The notes under the pieces: model-generated
Databases searched by the model: none
What the model was told of the DNA's origin: nothing
What the model saw: only the letters and a program-made list of their open reading frames with translations
Program-made: the position numbers and the translations under genes
In this document: positions 1-9,890 of the stretch, piece after piece
Layout: each line of letters begins with the position of its first letter
Numbering within the stretch: position 1 is the stretch's first letter
DNA from: Caballeronia sordidicola
GTDB lineage: Bacteria > Pseudomonadota > Gammaproteobacteria > Burkholderiales > Burkholderiaceae
Assembly: GCF_001544455.2 (NCBI RefSeq)
Contig: NZ_FCOC02000022.1
Span: 1 to 64,000 of the forward strand
DNA length: 64,000 bases
Direction: 5' to 3'

Positions 1-34
1 TCAGGCTCCCCATTCGCTGAAATACACTCAGCAT

Positions 35-76
35 AAACGCAAAAACCCCACCCAACTCGGTGGGGTTTTTGCGTTT
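35..76. terminator. Bidirectional intrinsic terminator
   Basis: An 18-bp perfect stem (35-52 with 59-76) closes a 6-nt loop. The G/C core is flanked by an A-run on the left and a T-run on the right, so it can end transcripts from either side. It separates an unseen gene to the left from the tRNA cluster. Confidence 0.85.
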
Positions 77-128
77 ACGGTTCGCCTGTATAAGTGAGAG
101 AGGTCGAAATGCGGCATCTGTTGTAAGC

Positions 129-157
129 TTGACAAAGCACACGGCTTGCCTCACAAT
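129..157 (+). promoter_or_regulatory. Sigma-70 promoter of the tRNA-tuf cluster
   Basis: A consensus -35 box TTGACA (129-134) is followed after exactly 17 nt by CACAAT (152-157), four of six matches to the -10 consensus. The predicted start near 164 lies just ahead of tRNA-Tyr at 172. It probably drives tRNA-Tyr, tRNA-Gly, tRNA-Thr and tuf as one transcript, since no strong terminator lies between them. Confidence 0.7.
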
Positions 158-171
158 CGTCAGTTCTCTGC

Positions 172-257
172 GGAGGGGTGCCCGAGTGGCTAAAGGGGGC
201 AGACTGTAAATCTGTTGGCTTACGCCTACGTTGGTTCGAATCCAACCTCCTCCACCA
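172..257 (+). tRNA. tRNA-Tyr (GTA)
   Basis: An 86-nt class II tRNA with a long variable arm, anticodon GTA, a 7-bp acceptor stem (GGAGGGG with CUCCUCC, one G-U), the T-loop TTCGAAT and an encoded CCA end. First gene of the tRNA-Tyr/Gly/Thr/tuf cluster, an arrangement also found in other proteobacteria. Confidence 0.97.
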
Positions 258-293
258 GAACAAGTAGCAAGCGTCGGGAATCGTTAGACCCAA

Positions 294-367
294 GCGGGTG
301 TAGCTCAATGGTAGAGCAGAAGCCTTCCAAGCTTATGACGAGGGTTCGATTCCCTTCACCCGCTCCA
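294..367 (+). tRNA. tRNA-Gly (TCC)
   Basis: A 74-nt tRNA with anticodon TCC, acceptor GCGGGTG paired to CACCCGC, T-loop TTCGATT, discriminator T and an encoded CCA. It lies 36 nt after tRNA-Tyr in the same orientation, so co-transcription and processing from one precursor are likely. Confidence 0.97.
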
Positions 368-379
368 GCATCAAGGTCC

Positions 380-454
<75 letters not shown>

Positions 455-519
455 GTAACATCGTCCACACTGTTTGCGCGCGGCGCAAGGTACGGAAAAA
501 TTCCTGTTAGGAGTCGAAA

Positions 520-1710
520 ATGGCAAAAGGTAAATTCGAACGGACCAAGCCGCACGTCAATGTAGGCACGATTGGTCACGTCGACCACGGCAAGACCACG
601 CTGACGGCAGCGATCGCGACGGTGTTGTCGAAGAAGTTCGGCGGCGAAGCGAAGGCATATGACCAGATCGACGCGGCGCCGGAAGAAAAGGCACGTGGTA
701 TCACGATCAACACAGCGCACGTCGAGTACGAAACGCAGAACCGTCACTACGCGCACGTTGACTGCCCGGGTCACGCCGACTATGTGAAGAACATGATTAC
801 AGGTGCAGCGCAGATGGACGGCGCAATCCTGGTGTGTTCGGCCGCGGACGGCCCGATGCCGCAAACGCGTGAGCACATCCTGTTGGCCCGTCAGGTTGGC
901 GTGCCGTACATCATCGTGTTCCTGAACAAGTGCGACATGGTTGACGACGCCGAGTTGCTGGAACTGGTGGAAATGGAAGTGCGCGAGCTTCTGTCGAAGT
1001 ACGACTTCCCGGGCGACGACACGCCGATCATCAAGGGTTCGGCCAAGCTGGCGCTGGAAGGCGACACGGGCGAGCTGGGTGAAGTGGCGATTCTGAACCT
1101 GGCCAACGCGCTGGACACGTACATCCCGACGCCGGAGCGCGCAGTTGACGGTACGTTCCTGATGCCGGTGGAAGACGTGTTCTCGATCTCGGGTCGCGGC
1201 ACGGTGGTGACGGGCCGTATCGAGCGTGGCGTGGTGAAGGTGGGCGAGGAAATCGAAATCATCGGTATCAAGCCGACGGTGAAGACGACGTGCACGGGCG
1301 TGGAAATGTTCCGCAAGCTGCTGGACCAAGGTCAGGCGGGCGACAACGTGGGTATTCTGTTGCGCGGCACGAAGCGTGAAGACGTGGAGCGTGGTCAAGT
1401 GCTGGCCAAGCCGGGTTCGATCACGCCGCACACGCACTTCACGGCTGAAGTGTATGTGTTGAGCAAGGACGAAGGCGGCCGTCATACGCCGTTCTTCAAC
1501 AACTATCGCCCGCAGTTCTACTTCCGTACCACGGACGTGACGGGATCGATCGAGTTGCCGAAGGACAAGGAAATGGTGATGCCGGGCGACAACGTGTCGA
1601 TCACGGTGAAGCTGATTGCACCGATCGCCATGGAAGAAGGCCTGCGCTTCGCTATCCGTGAAGGCGGTCGTACCGTCGGCGCCGGTGTCGTGGCCAAGGT
1701 TCTCGAGTAA
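520..1710 (+). CDS. tuf: Elongation factor Tu, copy 1
   Basis: EF-Tu is the GTPase that delivers aminoacyl-tRNA to the ribosomal A site. The 396-residue product shows the P-loop GHVDHGKT (19-26), the switch I segment RGITI, DCPGH, and NKCD at about 136-139, followed by the two beta-barrel domains, so it is full length and intact. The ATG follows a TTAGGAG ribosome-binding site. It is co-oriented with the upstream tRNA cluster, and tRNA-Trp and secE follow. Its protein is identical to that of the second copy at 19695-20885; the two genes differ only at about sixteen synonymous positions, which implies ongoing gene conversion. Confidence 0.99.
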   Translation: MAKGKFERTKPHVNVGTIGHVDHGKTTLTAAIATVLSKKFGGEAKAYDQIDAAPEEKARGITINTAHVEYETQNRHYAHVDCPGHADYVKNMITGAAQMDGAILVCSAADGPMPQTREHILLARQVGVPYIIVFLNKCDMVDDAELLELVEMEVRELLSKYDFPGDDTPIIKGSAKLALEGDTGELGEVAILNLANALDTYIPTPERAVDGTFLMPVEDVFSISGRGTVVTGRIERGVVKVGEEIEIIGIKPTVKTTCTGVEMFRKLLDQGQAGDNVGILLRGTKREDVERGQVLAKPGSITPHTHFTAEVYVLSKDEGGRHTPFFNNYRPQFYFRTTDVTGSIELPKDKEMVMPGDNVSITVKLIAPIAMEEGLRFAIREGGRTVGAGVVAKVLE

Positions 1711-1784
1711 GTCGAGCAACGCCAGAAATTGCTCGATAGTCTGTAGTTTTCGGGGTTAGCGAAATTGCTGACCCCAACTGGTTT

Positions 1785-1860
1785 AGGGGTATAGCTCAAC
1801 TGGCAGAGCGTCGGTCTCCAAAACCGAAGGTTGGGGGTTCGATTCCCTCTGCCCCTGCCA
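1785..1860 (+). tRNA. tRNA-Trp (CCA)
   Basis: A 76-nt tRNA with anticodon CCA, acceptor AGGGGTA paired to TGCCCCT (one G-U/mismatch step), T-loop TTCGATT and an encoded CCA end. It sits between tuf and secE, the standard proteobacterial position. Confidence 0.97.
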
Positions 1861-1894
1861 CAATCTTGCGTCTCCGGGCGCTGTTTAAGGTGTT

Positions 1895-2275
1895 ATGGCG
1901 AATCCTTCCGTCGAAACTGTAAATACTTCCGGCGACAAGTTGATGTTGACCGCGGGCGTATTGTTGGTCTTGGCCGGGTTCGTAGGTTTCTTCTGGCTGA
2001 GTGGCCAGGAGTGGTACGTTCGCGGCGCCGCGCTTGCTGTCGGCTTGATCGCGGGTGTCGCGGTCGGTCTTCTCTCCGCACCGGGAAAAGGTTTTATCGC
2101 CTTTGCCAAAGATTCGTACAAAGAAGTCCGCAAGGTGGTGTGGCCGACGCGCAAGGAAGCCACGCAAACCACATTGGTGGTCTTTGCGTTTGTACTCGTC
2201 ATGGCAATCTTCTTGTGGCTTAGCGATAAGTCGATCGAGTGGGTGATATTCTCGGTAATTCTGGGTTGGAGATGA
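1895..2275 (+). CDS. secE: Preprotein translocase subunit SecE
   Basis: SecE clamps SecY in the SecYEG protein-conducting channel of the inner membrane. The 126-residue product has three predicted membrane helices (about 15-36, 42-60 and 92-120). Before the last one lies the conserved amphipathic segment with EVRKVVWPT at about 77-85, the SecE signature. Length matches the three-helix enterobacterial type. It starts 34 nt after tRNA-Trp and its stop is one base from the nusG ATG, so secE and nusG are translated from one message. Confidence 0.97.
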   Translation: MANPSVETVNTSGDKLMLTAGVLLVLAGFVGFFWLSGQEWYVRGAALAVGLIAGVAVGLLSAPGKGFIAFAKDSYKEVRKVVWPTRKEATQTTLVVFAFVLVMAIFLWLSDKSIEWVIFSVILGWR

Positions 2276-2276
2276 T

Positions 2277-2834
2277 ATGAGCGAAGCACCGGCATCACCT
2301 AGCGGAAAACGTTGGTACGTCGTGCACGCCTACTCCGGCATGGAGAAAAGCGTGCAACGCGCGCTTCAAGAGCGCATCGACCGCGCCGGCATGCAGGATC
2401 AATTTGGTCAAATTCTCGTTCCGACCGAAGAAGTTGTAGAAGTGAAAGGTGGTCATAAATCTGTGACTGAGCGTCGTTTTTTTCCGGGCTATGTGCTCGT
2501 GGAAATGGAAATGACGGACGAAACCTGGCACTTGGTAAAAAATACGGCTAAAGTGACGGGTTTTGTCGGCGGGGCGCGTAATCGTCCGAGCCCGATCTCT
2601 CCGCGTGAAGTGGAAAAGATCATGTCGCAGATGCAAGAAGGCGTGGAAAAGCCGCGCCCGAAGACCCTGTTCGAAGTAGGCGAGATGGTGCGGGTCAAGG
2701 AAGGCCCGTTCACGGACTTCAACGGCAACGTCGAAGAAGTGAACTACGAAAAATCGCGGGTTCGTGTATCCGTAACGATTTTCGGACGTTCAACCCCCGT
2801 AGAGCTTGAGTTCGGTCAGGTAGAAAAGGTTTAA
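2277..2834 (+). CDS. nusG: Transcription termination/antitermination protein NusG
   Basis: NusG binds RNA polymerase beta-prime, suppresses pausing, and links the polymerase to Rho or to ribosomal protein S10. The 185-residue product has the NGN domain at its N-terminus ([11 protein letters not shown] near residue 11) and a C-terminal KOW domain ([11 protein letters not shown] near residue 131). The start overlaps the secE end by spacing of one base. Full length for the family; no oddities. Confidence 0.98.
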   Translation: MSEAPASPSGKRWYVVHAYSGMEKSVQRALQERIDRAGMQDQFGQILVPTEEVVEVKGGHKSVTERRFFPGYVLVEMEMTDETWHLVKNTAKVTGFVGGARNRPSPISPREVEKIMSQMQEGVEKPRPKTLFEVGEMVRVKEGPFTDFNGNVEEVNYEKSRVRVSVTIFGRSTPVELEFGQVEKV

Positions 2835-2851
2835 CGAGTATTCGTAGTTCG

Positions 2852-2882
2852 CCGCGCTCGAAGTGTGAACTTCGTAGCGCGG
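2852..2882 (+). promoter_or_regulatory. GNRA-capped hairpin in the nusG-rplK spacer
   Basis: A 7-bp stem (2852-2858 with 2876-2882) and a 6-bp stem (2859-2864 with 2869-2874) are separated by one bulged T and closed by a GUGA tetraloop. No T-run follows, so it is not an intrinsic terminator. In E. coli the rplKA leader is where L1 represses its own message; this stem is a candidate part of an equivalent leader, but the L1 site itself is not proven. Confidence 0.5.
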
Positions 2883-2989
2883 TTCGCGCTTACAGTCCGC
2901 ATATGACTGTTGAGGAGCGTCAGTAGCCATTTTGGCGAGCGCGCGTTATCACTCACCGAACGCTAACGCGTTCTGCAGAGGTTTTCAAC

Positions 2990-3421
2990 ATGGCAAAGAA
3001 AATCATCGGCTTTATCAAACTGCAGATTCCTGCAGGTAAAGCCAATCCGTCACCGCCGGTTGGTCCGGCACTGGGCCAGCGCGGCCTGAACATCATGGAG
3101 TTCTGCAAGGCGTTTAACGCGCAGACTCAAGCGATGGAGCCGGGTCTGCCCGTGCCGGTGGTTATTACGGCATTCGCGGACAAGAGCTTCACGTTCATCA
3201 TGAAGACGCCGCCGGCTACCGTTCTGATCAAGAAGGCTGCGGCCATCCAGAAGGGTTCGCCGAAGCCGCACGTCGACAAGGTCGGCAATATCACGCGCGC
3301 GCAAGCTGAAGAAATCGCAAAGACCAAGATGCCTGACCTTACGGCAGCGGATCTGGATGCAGCGGTCCGTACGATCGCAGGCAGCGCCCGTTCAATGGGC
3401 ATCACCGTGGAGGGCGTGTAA
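2990..3421 (+). CDS. rplK: 50S ribosomal protein L11
   Basis: L11 forms the GTPase-associated centre with 23S rRNA and the L10-L12 stalk and is needed for stringent-response sensing on the ribosome. The 143-residue product carries the N-terminal proline-rich motif [11 protein letters not shown] (about 22-32) and the C-terminal rRNA-binding domain ending [11 protein letters not shown]. Its stop codon is followed immediately by the rplA ATG, so the two are translationally coupled. Confidence 0.98.
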   Translation: MAKKIIGFIKLQIPAGKANPSPPVGPALGQRGLNIMEFCKAFNAQTQAMEPGLPVPVVITAFADKSFTFIMKTPPATVLIKKAAAIQKGSPKPHVDKVGNITRAQAEEIAKTKMPDLTAADLDAAVRTIAGSARSMGITVEGV

Positions 3422-4117
3422 ATGGCTAAGCTTTCTAAGCGCCTGCAAGCGCTCGCTACCAAGGTAGACCGGATGAAGCTGTACCCGATCGACGACGCTC
3501 TGTCGATCGTGAAGGAATGCGCAAGCGCCAAGTTCGATGAATCCATCGACGTGGCTGTGCAACTCGGCATCGACGCGAAAAAGTCGGATCAAGTGGTTCG
3601 CGGTTCGGTCGTGTTGCCTGCTGGTACCGGCAAGTCGGTTCGCGTTGCTGTGTTTGCGCAAGGCGAAAAGGCTGAGCAAGCTCGTGCAGCGGGTGCAGAA
3701 GTGGTGGGTATGGAAGACCTGGCTGAACAAGTCAAGGCTGGTAATCTGAATTTCGACGTTGTGATCGCTTCGCCGGACACGATGCGCGTTGTCGGTACGC
3801 TCGGCCAGATTCTCGGCCCACGCGGCCTGATGCCGAATCCGAAAGTCGGTACTGTGACCGCCGACGTTGCTCAAGCAGTGCGCAACGCAAAGGCTGGTCA
3901 AGTTCAGTTCCGCGTCGACAAAGGCGGGATCATCCACGCAACCATCGGCCGTGCATCGTTTGAGCCGGCGTCGTTGCGTCAGAATTTGTCGGCACTGGTG
4001 GAAGCCTTGCAAAAGGCCAAGCCGGCGACCAGCAAGGGCGTTTATCTGCGCAAGATCGCATTGTCGAGCACCATGGGTGTTGGTGTGCGTGTCGATCACG
4101 CAACGCTCTCGCAGTAA
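3422..4117 (+). CDS. rplA: 50S ribosomal protein L1
   Basis: L1 builds the mobile stalk at the ribosomal E site and, in E. coli, represses the rplKA message. The 231-residue product has the expected two-domain length and the conserved segment [17 protein letters not shown] near residue 125. The ATG directly abuts the rplK stop. A strong hairpin follows 10 nt after the stop. Confidence 0.98.
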   Translation: MAKLSKRLQALATKVDRMKLYPIDDALSIVKECASAKFDESIDVAVQLGIDAKKSDQVVRGSVVLPAGTGKSVRVAVFAQGEKAEQARAAGAEVVGMEDLAEQVKAGNLNFDVVIASPDTMRVVGTLGQILGPRGLMPNPKVGTVTADVAQAVRNAKAGQVQFRVDKGGIIHATIGRASFEPASLRQNLSALVEALQKAKPATSKGVYLRKIALSSTMGVGVRVDHATLSQ

Positions 4118-4126
4118 AGAATCATG

Positions 4127-4158
4127 CATGGGTTCACGCATTAAAGTGTGAACCCATG
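4127..4158 (+). promoter_or_regulatory. Hairpin after rplA
   Basis: An 11-bp perfect stem (4127-4137 with 4148-4158) encloses a 10-nt loop immediately downstream of rplA. There is no proper T-run, so it may act as an RNA-processing site or mRNA 3'-end stabiliser between the rplKA and rplJL segments rather than as a terminator. Confidence 0.6.
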
Positions 4159-4416
4159 TTAAGGGCTTTGGGCGGTTGCAAGCTGCAGTTGAGCGCGCAA
4201 CCGGTTGTCAAAGACCGTTGGCGGAAGCGCAGCAGTTGGGCGTGACCTTAATGCAAGCCAACGCAGATGGCGAACCCGTAACAGTTTTGGTGTGGTTGAA
4301 ATCGGTTGTCGCGTGTTGTGAGATGCGCACTGGCTGATCGAAATACTCCTGACAGGTCGGACGCCGTTGTTGAACGCGATGCGCTAAGTTGGCGTGTCGA
4401 ATCTGGAGGTTTAACC
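4159..4416 (+). promoter_or_regulatory. rplJ leader region
   Basis: This 258-nt gap precedes the GTG start of rplJ. It holds a further stem (4173-4179 with 4197-4203) and a clear Shine-Dalgarno GGAGG at 4405-4409. In E. coli the corresponding leader binds L10-(L12)4 for autogenous control. I infer the same role from position and structure; I could not identify the L10 kink-turn motif or a convincing promoter here. Confidence 0.4.
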
Positions 4417-4947
4417 GTGCCACTGAACAAAGAAGACAAGCAGGCAGTTGTCGCTGAAGTCGCCGCGCAAGTCGCGAAGGCCCAGACGATGGTGCTCGCT
4501 GAGTATCGTGGAATTGCGGTTGGCGATCTGACCAAGCTGCGCGCAAAGGCTCGCGAGCAACAAGTGTATCTCCGCGTGTTGAAAAACACGTTGGCGCGCC
4601 GCGCCGTGGAAGGTACGCCGTTCGCTCCGCTGGCCGAGCAGATGACTGGTCCTCTGATCTACGGCATCTCTGAAGATGCAATTGCGGCTGCCAAGGTTGT
4701 AAACGACTTCGGCAAAACCAATGACAAGTTGATCATCAAGGCCGGTTCCTACGAAGGCAATGTGATGGACAAGGCGGCTGTGCAAGCACTCGCCAACATC
4801 CCGAGCCGCGAAGAACTGCTCTCCAAGTTGTTGTACGTCATGCAAGCTCCTGTTTCTGGCTTCGCGCGCGCCTTGGCCGCGCTTGCCGAGAAGAAGGGCG
4901 GCGGCGCAGAAGCTCCGGCTGAAGCGCAACCGGAAGTTGCTGCTTAA
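4417..4947 (+). CDS. rplJ: 50S ribosomal protein L10
   Basis: L10 anchors the L12 dimers of the ribosomal stalk that recruits translational GTPases. The 176-residue product begins [14 protein letters not shown] after a GTG start; GGAGG lies 7 nt upstream, and extending the frame further upstream adds sequence unlike L10. The C-terminus is alanine/glutamate-rich, typical of the L12-binding helix. rplL follows after 75 nt. Confidence 0.97.
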   Translation: MPLNKEDKQAVVAEVAAQVAKAQTMVLAEYRGIAVGDLTKLRAKAREQQVYLRVLKNTLARRAVEGTPFAPLAEQMTGPLIYGISEDAIAAAKVVNDFGKTNDKLIIKAGSYEGNVMDKAAVQALANIPSREELLSKLLYVMQAPVSGFARALAALAEKKGGGAEAPAEAQPEVAA

Positions 4948-5022
4948 CGTATCGCGCTTGGTTGCCTGGTTAGGCTTACAAGATCGCTGGCTGTATCCGA
5001 ATTCAATTTAGGAGTATTTCAA

Positions 5023-5394
5023 ATGGCAATCGCAAAAGATGACATCCTCGAAGCAGTAAGCTCGATGTCGGTTCTGGAATTGAACGAGCTGGTCAAGGCG
5101 TTCGAAGAAAAGTTTGGCGTGTCGGCTGCTGCTGTCGCTGTTGCTGGCCCCGCTGGTGCTGGCGCCGCTGCTGCTGAAGAGCAAACCGAGTTCACCGTGA
5201 ACCTGGTTGAAGTGGGCGCGAACAAGGTATCGGTCATTAAGGCAGTTCGTGAACTGACGGGTCTCGGCCTGAAGGAAGCGAAGGACCTGGTTGACGGCGC
5301 ACCGAAGGCTGTTAAGGAATCGGTACCGAAAGCTGCTGCTGAAGAAGCGAAGAAGAAGCTGGAAGAAGCAGGCGCGAAGGCTGAAATCAAGTAA
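5023..5394 (+). CDS. rplL: 50S ribosomal protein L7/L12
   Basis: L7/L12 is the multi-copy stalk protein that contacts EF-G, EF-Tu, IF2 and RF3. The 123-residue acidic product has an N-terminal dimerisation domain, an Ala/Gly/Val-rich hinge (about 37-54), and the C-terminal factor-binding domain with [20 protein letters not shown] near residues 68-87. The ATG follows TAGGAG. The gene is preceded by rplJ and followed by an attenuator-like hairpin. Confidence 0.98.
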   Translation: MAIAKDDILEAVSSMSVLELNELVKAFEEKFGVSAAAVAVAGPAGAGAAAAEEQTEFTVNLVEVGANKVSVIKAVRELTGLGLKEAKDLVDGAPKAVKESVPKAAAEEAKKKLEEAGAKAEIK

Positions 5395-5412
5395 GTTCGG
5401 CTGCGCTTTGCT

Positions 5413-5444
5413 AAGGCTGGCGGTCTATGACCGCCGGCCTTTTT
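5413..5444 (+). terminator. Attenuator-like terminator between rplL and rpoB
   Basis: A 12-bp stem (5413-5424 with 5430-5441, one G-U) with a 5-nt loop runs directly into five T residues. It lies 18 nt after rplL and 320 nt before rpoB. In E. coli a leaky terminator at the same position lowers rpoBC transcription relative to rplJL; the same use is inferred here because no promoter is evident before rpoB. Confidence 0.8.
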
Positions 5445-5498
5445 CTGCTTTGTGGGGACTATGTTTTGAGTCGTTGGTTTCGGCAACAATGACCACAT

Positions 5499-5556
5499 AG
5501 AAGCCAAAGAAAAATATCGGCTGGAGTGATTTTGCCGATTCTTTTCTTTGTCTTCT
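5499..5556 (+). promoter_or_regulatory. Long AT-rich hairpin before rpoB, possible RNase III site
   Basis: The arms 5499-5513 and 5542-5556 pair with one mismatch, then after a 2x2 internal loop 5516-5521 pairs with 5534-5539 around a 12-nt loop. Length and position match the RNase III processing stem known in the E. coli rplL-rpoB spacer. The rest of the 368-nt spacer (to 5762) shows only minor stems and no clear promoter. Confidence 0.55.
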
Positions 5557-5762
5557 GAAGCGACTGCAGAAGGCAAGTTTGGTCGGGTAGCGGGAAACAT
5601 AGGCATCCGCTGCCGTCAGCCAGCGGTTGGTAGCGGCCAACCACCAAGCTTCTAGGCTCGTTCGTCCCTCCCCGGACGTATGACGAGTCTCAGTCGGTGA
5701 ACACCGGGTCGTGTCATCGAGGTATCCCGCCTCGGCAACGCCCGCCGTGATTCGGAGATCGT

Positions 5763-8700
5763 ATGCAATATTCCTTCACCGAGAAGAAGCGTATTCGCAA
5801 GAGTTTCGCGAAACGCCCCATCGTTCACCAGGTTCCCTTTCTGCTGGCCACCCAGCTTGAATCATTCAGCACCTTTCTGCAAGAGACCACCAGCGCAACA
5901 CAGCGTAAAGCGGAAGGGTTGCAAGCAGCGTTTTCGTCGGTGTTTCCGATCGTTTCGCACAACGGGTTCGCGCGTCTCGAGTTCGTAAGCTACATGCTCT
6001 CGCCGCCGGCATTCAACATCAAGGAATGTCAGCAGCGCGGTTTGACGTACTGCTCCGCCTTGCGCGCGAAGGTGCGCCTGGTGCTGCTCGACAAGGAATC
6101 GCCGAGCAAGCCGGTCGTCAAGGAAGTGAAGGAGCAGGAAGTCTACATGGGCGAAATGCCGCTCATGACGCCGACCGGTTCGTTCGTCATCAACGGCACG
6201 GAACGCGTGATCGTGTCCCAGTTGCATCGTTCGCCTGGCGTGTTTTTCGAGCACGACAAGGGCAAGACGCACAGCTCGGGCAAGCTGCTTTTCTCGGCTC
6301 GTATCATTCCTTACCGCGGTTCGTGGCTCGACTTCGAATTCGATCCGAAGGACGTGCTGTATTTCCGCGTCGACCGTCGCCGGAAAATGCCGGTGACAAT
6401 CCTGCTGAAGGCCATCGGCCTGACGCCGGAACAGATCCTCGCGAACTTCTTCGTATTCGATAACTTCGCGCTGATGGCCGAAGGCGCGCAAATGGAATTC
6501 GTGCCGGAGCGTCTGCGCGGTGAAGTTGCGCGCTTCGACATCCAGGATCGCGAAGGCAACGTCATCGTCCAGAAGGACAAGCGGATCAACGCAAAGCACA
6601 TTCGCGACCTCGAAGCCGCGAAGACGAAGTTCATCTCGGTTCCCGAAGACTATTTGCTTGGCCGCGTGCTGGCAAAGAACGTCGTGGACGGCGAGACGGG
6701 CGAAGTGATCGCGAACGCCAACGACGAAATCACCGAAACCGTGCTCGAAAAGCTGCGCGAGTCGAAGGTCAAGGACATACAGACGCTCTACACGAACGAT
6801 CTGGATCAAGGTCCGTACATCTCGTCGACGCTGCGTATCGACGAAACGGCTGACCGCATGGCCGCGCGTATCGCGATTTACCGCATGATGCGTCCGGGCG
6901 AACCGCCGACGGAAGAAGCCGTCGAGGCGCTCTTCAACCGCCTGTTCTATAGCGAAGACGCGTACGACCTGTCGAAGGTGGGTCGTATGAAGTTCAATCG
7001 CCGGGTGGGCCGTGACGAAATCGTCGGTCCGATGACGCTGCAGGACGAGGACATCCTCGCGACCATCAAGATTCTGGTCGAGCTGCGTAACGGCAAGGGC
7101 GAAGTCGATGACATCGATCACTTGGGCAATCGCCGTGTGCGTTGCGTCGGTGAATTGGCTGAGAACCAGTTCCGCGCCGGCCTAGTGCGCGTGGAACGGG
7201 CTGTGAAGGAACGTCTGGGTCAGGCTGAAAGCGAAAACCTGATGCCGCACGACCTGATCAATTCGAAGCCGATTTCGTCTGCCATCCGCGAGTTCTTTGG
7301 TTCGTCGCAGTTGTCGCAGTTTATGGACCAGACGAATCCGCTGTCGGAAATCACGCACAAGCGCCGTGTTTCGGCTCTTGGACCGGGCGGTTTGACGCGT
7401 GAACGCGCAGGCTTTGAAGTCCGCGACGTGCACCCGACTCACTACGGCCGCGTGTGCCCGATTGAAACGCCGGAAGGTCCGAACATCGGGCTGATCAACT
7501 CGCTCGCGCTGTACGCGCACTTGAACGAGTACGGTTTCCTCGAGACGCCGTATCGGAAAGTGGTGGACGGCAAGGTAACCGATCAGATCGATTACCTGTC
7601 GGCAATCGAAGAGGGTCGTTACGTGATCGCTCAGGCGAACGCGTCGCTGGGCGAAGGCGGCACGCTGACCGACGAACTGGTTTCGTCGCGTGAAGCGGGC
7701 GAAACGCTGATGGTGACGCCTGACCGCATCCAGTACATGGACGTGGCGCCGTCGCAGATCGTGTCGGTGGCGGCTTCGCTGATTCCGTTCCTTGAACACG
7801 ATGACGCGAACCGCGCATTGATGGGCTCGAACATGCAGCGTCAGGCAGTGCCTTGCCTGCGTCCGGAAAAGGCTGTGGTCGGTACGGGTATTGAACGTAC
7901 CGTGGCGGTCGACTCGGGTACGACGGTTCAGGCGTTCCGCGGCGGTATCGTGGATTACGTCGATGCCGGCCGTATCGTGATTCGGGTGAACGACGACGAA
8001 GCGGTCGCCGGCGAAGTCGGTGTGGACATCTACAACCTGATCAAGTACACGCGTTCGAACCAGAACACGAACATCAACCAGCGTCCGATCGTGAAGGTCG
8101 GCGACAAGGTTGGCCGTGGCGACGTGGTGGCTGACGGTGCATCGACCGATCTGGGCGAGCTCGCGCTTGGCCAGAACATGCTCGTCGCGTTCATGCCATG
8201 GAACGGCTACAACTTCGAGGATTCGATCCTGATCTCGGAGAAGGTCGTGGCGGAAGACCGCTACACGTCGATCCACATTGAAGAACTGAATGTGGTCGCG
8301 CGCGACACGAAGCTCGGACCGGAAGAAATCACGCGCGACATCTCGAACCTGGCTGAAGTGCAACTCGGCCGTCTCGATGAGTCGGGCATTGTGTACATCG
8401 GCGCTGAAGTCGAAGCGGGCGACGTGCTGGTCGGCAAGGTCACGCCGAAGGGCGAAACCCAGTTGACGCCGGAAGAAAAGCTGCTGCGCGCAATTTTCGG
8501 CGAGAAGGCGTCGGACGTGAAGGATACGTCGCTGCGCGTGCCCTCGGGCATGAGCGGAACGGTGATCGACGTGCAGGTGTTCACGCGCGAAGGTATTACG
8601 CGTGACAAGCGTGCACAGCAGATCATCGATGACGAACTGAAGCGTTATCGCCTGGACTTGAACGATCAGCTGCGCATTGTGGAAGGCGACGCGTTCTCGC

Positions 8701-9869
8701 GTCTCGCCCGCATGCTCAACGGCAAGATCGCGAACGGCGGACCGAAGAAGCTGGCGAAGGGCACGGCGATCGATCTGCCGTATCTGGAAGATCTGGATCA
8801 CTATCACTGGTTCGACATCCGTCTGGCCGACGAAGAAGCTGCTGCGCAACTGGAAGCCATCAAGGATTCCATCGAACAGAAGCGTCACCAGTTCGACCTG
8901 GCGTTCGAAGAAAAGCGCAAGAAGCTGACGCAAGGCGACGAACTGCCGCCGGGCGTGCTGAAGATGGTCAAGGTGTATCTGGCCGTCAAGCGTCGCCTGC
9001 AGCCGGGCGACAAGATGGCCGGCCGTCACGGCAACAAGGGTGTCGTGTCGAAGATCGTGCCGATCGAAGACATGCCGTACATGGCCGACGGCCGTCCGGC
9101 CGACGTCGTGCTGAATCCGCTGGGCGTGCCTTCACGGATGAACGTGGGTCAGATTCTCGAAGTGCATCTGGGCTGGGCCGCGAAGGGTCTGGGCTGGCGT
9201 ATTGGCGAGATGCTGCAGCATCAGGCGAAGGTTGAAGAGCTCCGTGCATTCCTGACGAAGATCTACAACGAGTCGGGCCGTGCCGAAGAGCTGGAAAGCT
9301 TCAGCGACGACGAAATCGTCGAACTGGCGAAGAACCTGCGCGAAGGCGTTCCTTTTGCAACGCCGGTGTTCGACGGCGCGACGGAAGGCGAAATGGAACG
9401 TGCGCTGGATCTGGCGTTCCCGGACGACATCGCGAAACAGCTTGGCATGACGAAGTCGAAGAATCAGGTGCAGTTGAGCGACGGCCGCACGGGTGAACCG
9501 TTCGAACGGACGGTCACGGTGGGCTACATGCACTACCTGAAACTGCATCACCTGGTCGACGACAAGATGCACGCCCGTTCGACCGGACCGTACTCGCTCG
9601 TCACACAGCAGCCGCTGGGTGGTAAGGCGCAGTTCGGTGGCCAGCGTTTCGGTGAGATGGAAGTGTGGGCGCTCGAGGCATATGGCGCTTCGTACGTGCT
9701 GCAGGAAATGCTGACTGTCAAGTCGGATGACGTGGCCGGTCGTACCAAGGTGTATGAAAACCTGGTCAAGGGTGACCACGTGATCGACGCCGGCATGCCT
9801 GAGTCGTTCAATGTGTTGGTGAAGGAAATCCGGTCGCTCGGTATCGACATCGACCTGGACCGGAACTAA
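5763..9869 (+). CDS. rpoB: DNA-directed RNA polymerase subunit beta
   Basis: The beta subunit forms one pincer and much of the active centre of RNA polymerase. The 1368-residue product is full length for proteobacteria. The rifampicin pocket [19 protein letters not shown] begins at residue 514, six residues later than in E. coli; the positions equivalent to E. coli D516, H526 and S531 are D, H and S, the usual sensitive-type residues. The C-terminus contains [10 protein letters not shown] and the [10 protein letters not shown] region that contacts beta-prime. rpoC starts 21 nt after the stop with GGAGAG ahead of it. Confidence 0.99.
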   Translation: MQYSFTEKKRIRKSFAKRPIVHQVPFLLATQLESFSTFLQETTSATQRKAEGLQAAFSSVFPIVSHNGFARLEFVSYMLSPPAFNIKECQQRGLTYCSALRAKVRLVLLDKESPSKPVVKEVKEQEVYMGEMPLMTPTGSFVINGTERVIVSQLHRSPGVFFEHDKGKTHSSGKLLFSARIIPYRGSWLDFEFDPKDVLYFRVDRRRKMPVTILLKAIGLTPEQILANFFVFDNFALMAEGAQMEFVPERLRGEVARFDIQDREGNVIVQKDKRINAKHIRDLEAAKTKFISVPEDYLLGRVLAKNVVDGETGEVIANANDEITETVLEKLRESKVKDIQTLYTNDLDQGPYISSTLRIDETADRMAARIAIYRMMRPGEPPTEEAVEALFNRLFYSEDAYDLSKVGRMKFNRRVGRDEIVGPMTLQDEDILATIKILVELRNGKGEVDDIDHLGNRRVRCVGELAENQFRAGLVRVERAVKERLGQAESENLMPHDLINSKPISSAIREFFGSSQLSQFMDQTNPLSEITHKRRVSALGPGGLTRERAGFEVRDVHPTHYGRVCPIETPEGPNIGLINSLALYAHLNEYGFLETPYRKVVDGKVTDQIDYLSAIEEGRYVIAQANASLGEGGTLTDELVSSREAGETLMVTPDRIQYMDVAPSQIVSVAASLIPFLEHDDANRALMGSNMQRQAVPCLRPEKAVVGTGIERTVAVDSGTTVQAFRGGIVDYVDAGRIVIRVNDDEAVAGEVGVDIYNLIKYTRSNQNTNINQRPIVKVGDKVGRGDVVADGASTDLGELALGQNMLVAFMPWNGYNFEDSILISEKVVAEDRYTSIHIEELNVVARDTKLGPEEITRDISNLAEVQLGRLDESGIVYIGAEVEAGDVLVGKVTPKGETQLTPEEKLLRAIFGEKASDVKDTSLRVPSGMSGTVIDVQVFTREGITRDKRAQQIIDDELKRYRLDLNDQLRIVEGDAFSRLARMLNGKIANGGPKKLAKGTAIDLPYLEDLDHYHWFDIRLADEEAAAQLEAIKDSIEQKRHQFDLAFEEKRKKLTQGDELPPGVLKMVKVYLAVKRRLQPGDKMAGRHGNKGVVSKIVPIEDMPYMADGRPADVVLNPLGVPSRMNVGQILEVHLGWAAKGLGWRIGEMLQHQAKVEELRAFLTKIYNESGRAEELESFSDDEIVELAKNLREGVPFATPVFDGATEGEMERALDLAFPDDIAKQLGMTKSKNQVQLSDGRTGEPFERTVTVGYMHYLKLHHLVDDKMHARSTGPYSLVTQQPLGGKAQFGGQRFGEMEVWALEAYGASYVLQEMLTVKSDDVAGRTKVYENLVKGDHVIDAGMPESFNVLVKEIRSLGIDIDLDRN

Positions 9870-9890
9870 TCGGACTACTGGAGAGACGCA

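Noticed and set aside
75-308. Minus-strand ORF over tRNA-Tyr with LDSNQR and QSAPFSHSGTP segments
   Set aside because: It is the well-known false ORF produced by reading antisense through tRNA genes; the similar minus-strand peptides over tRNA-Thr and tRNA-Trp (GAHEQDRTADLSLTK, AEGIEPPTFGFGDRRSAS) have the same origin.
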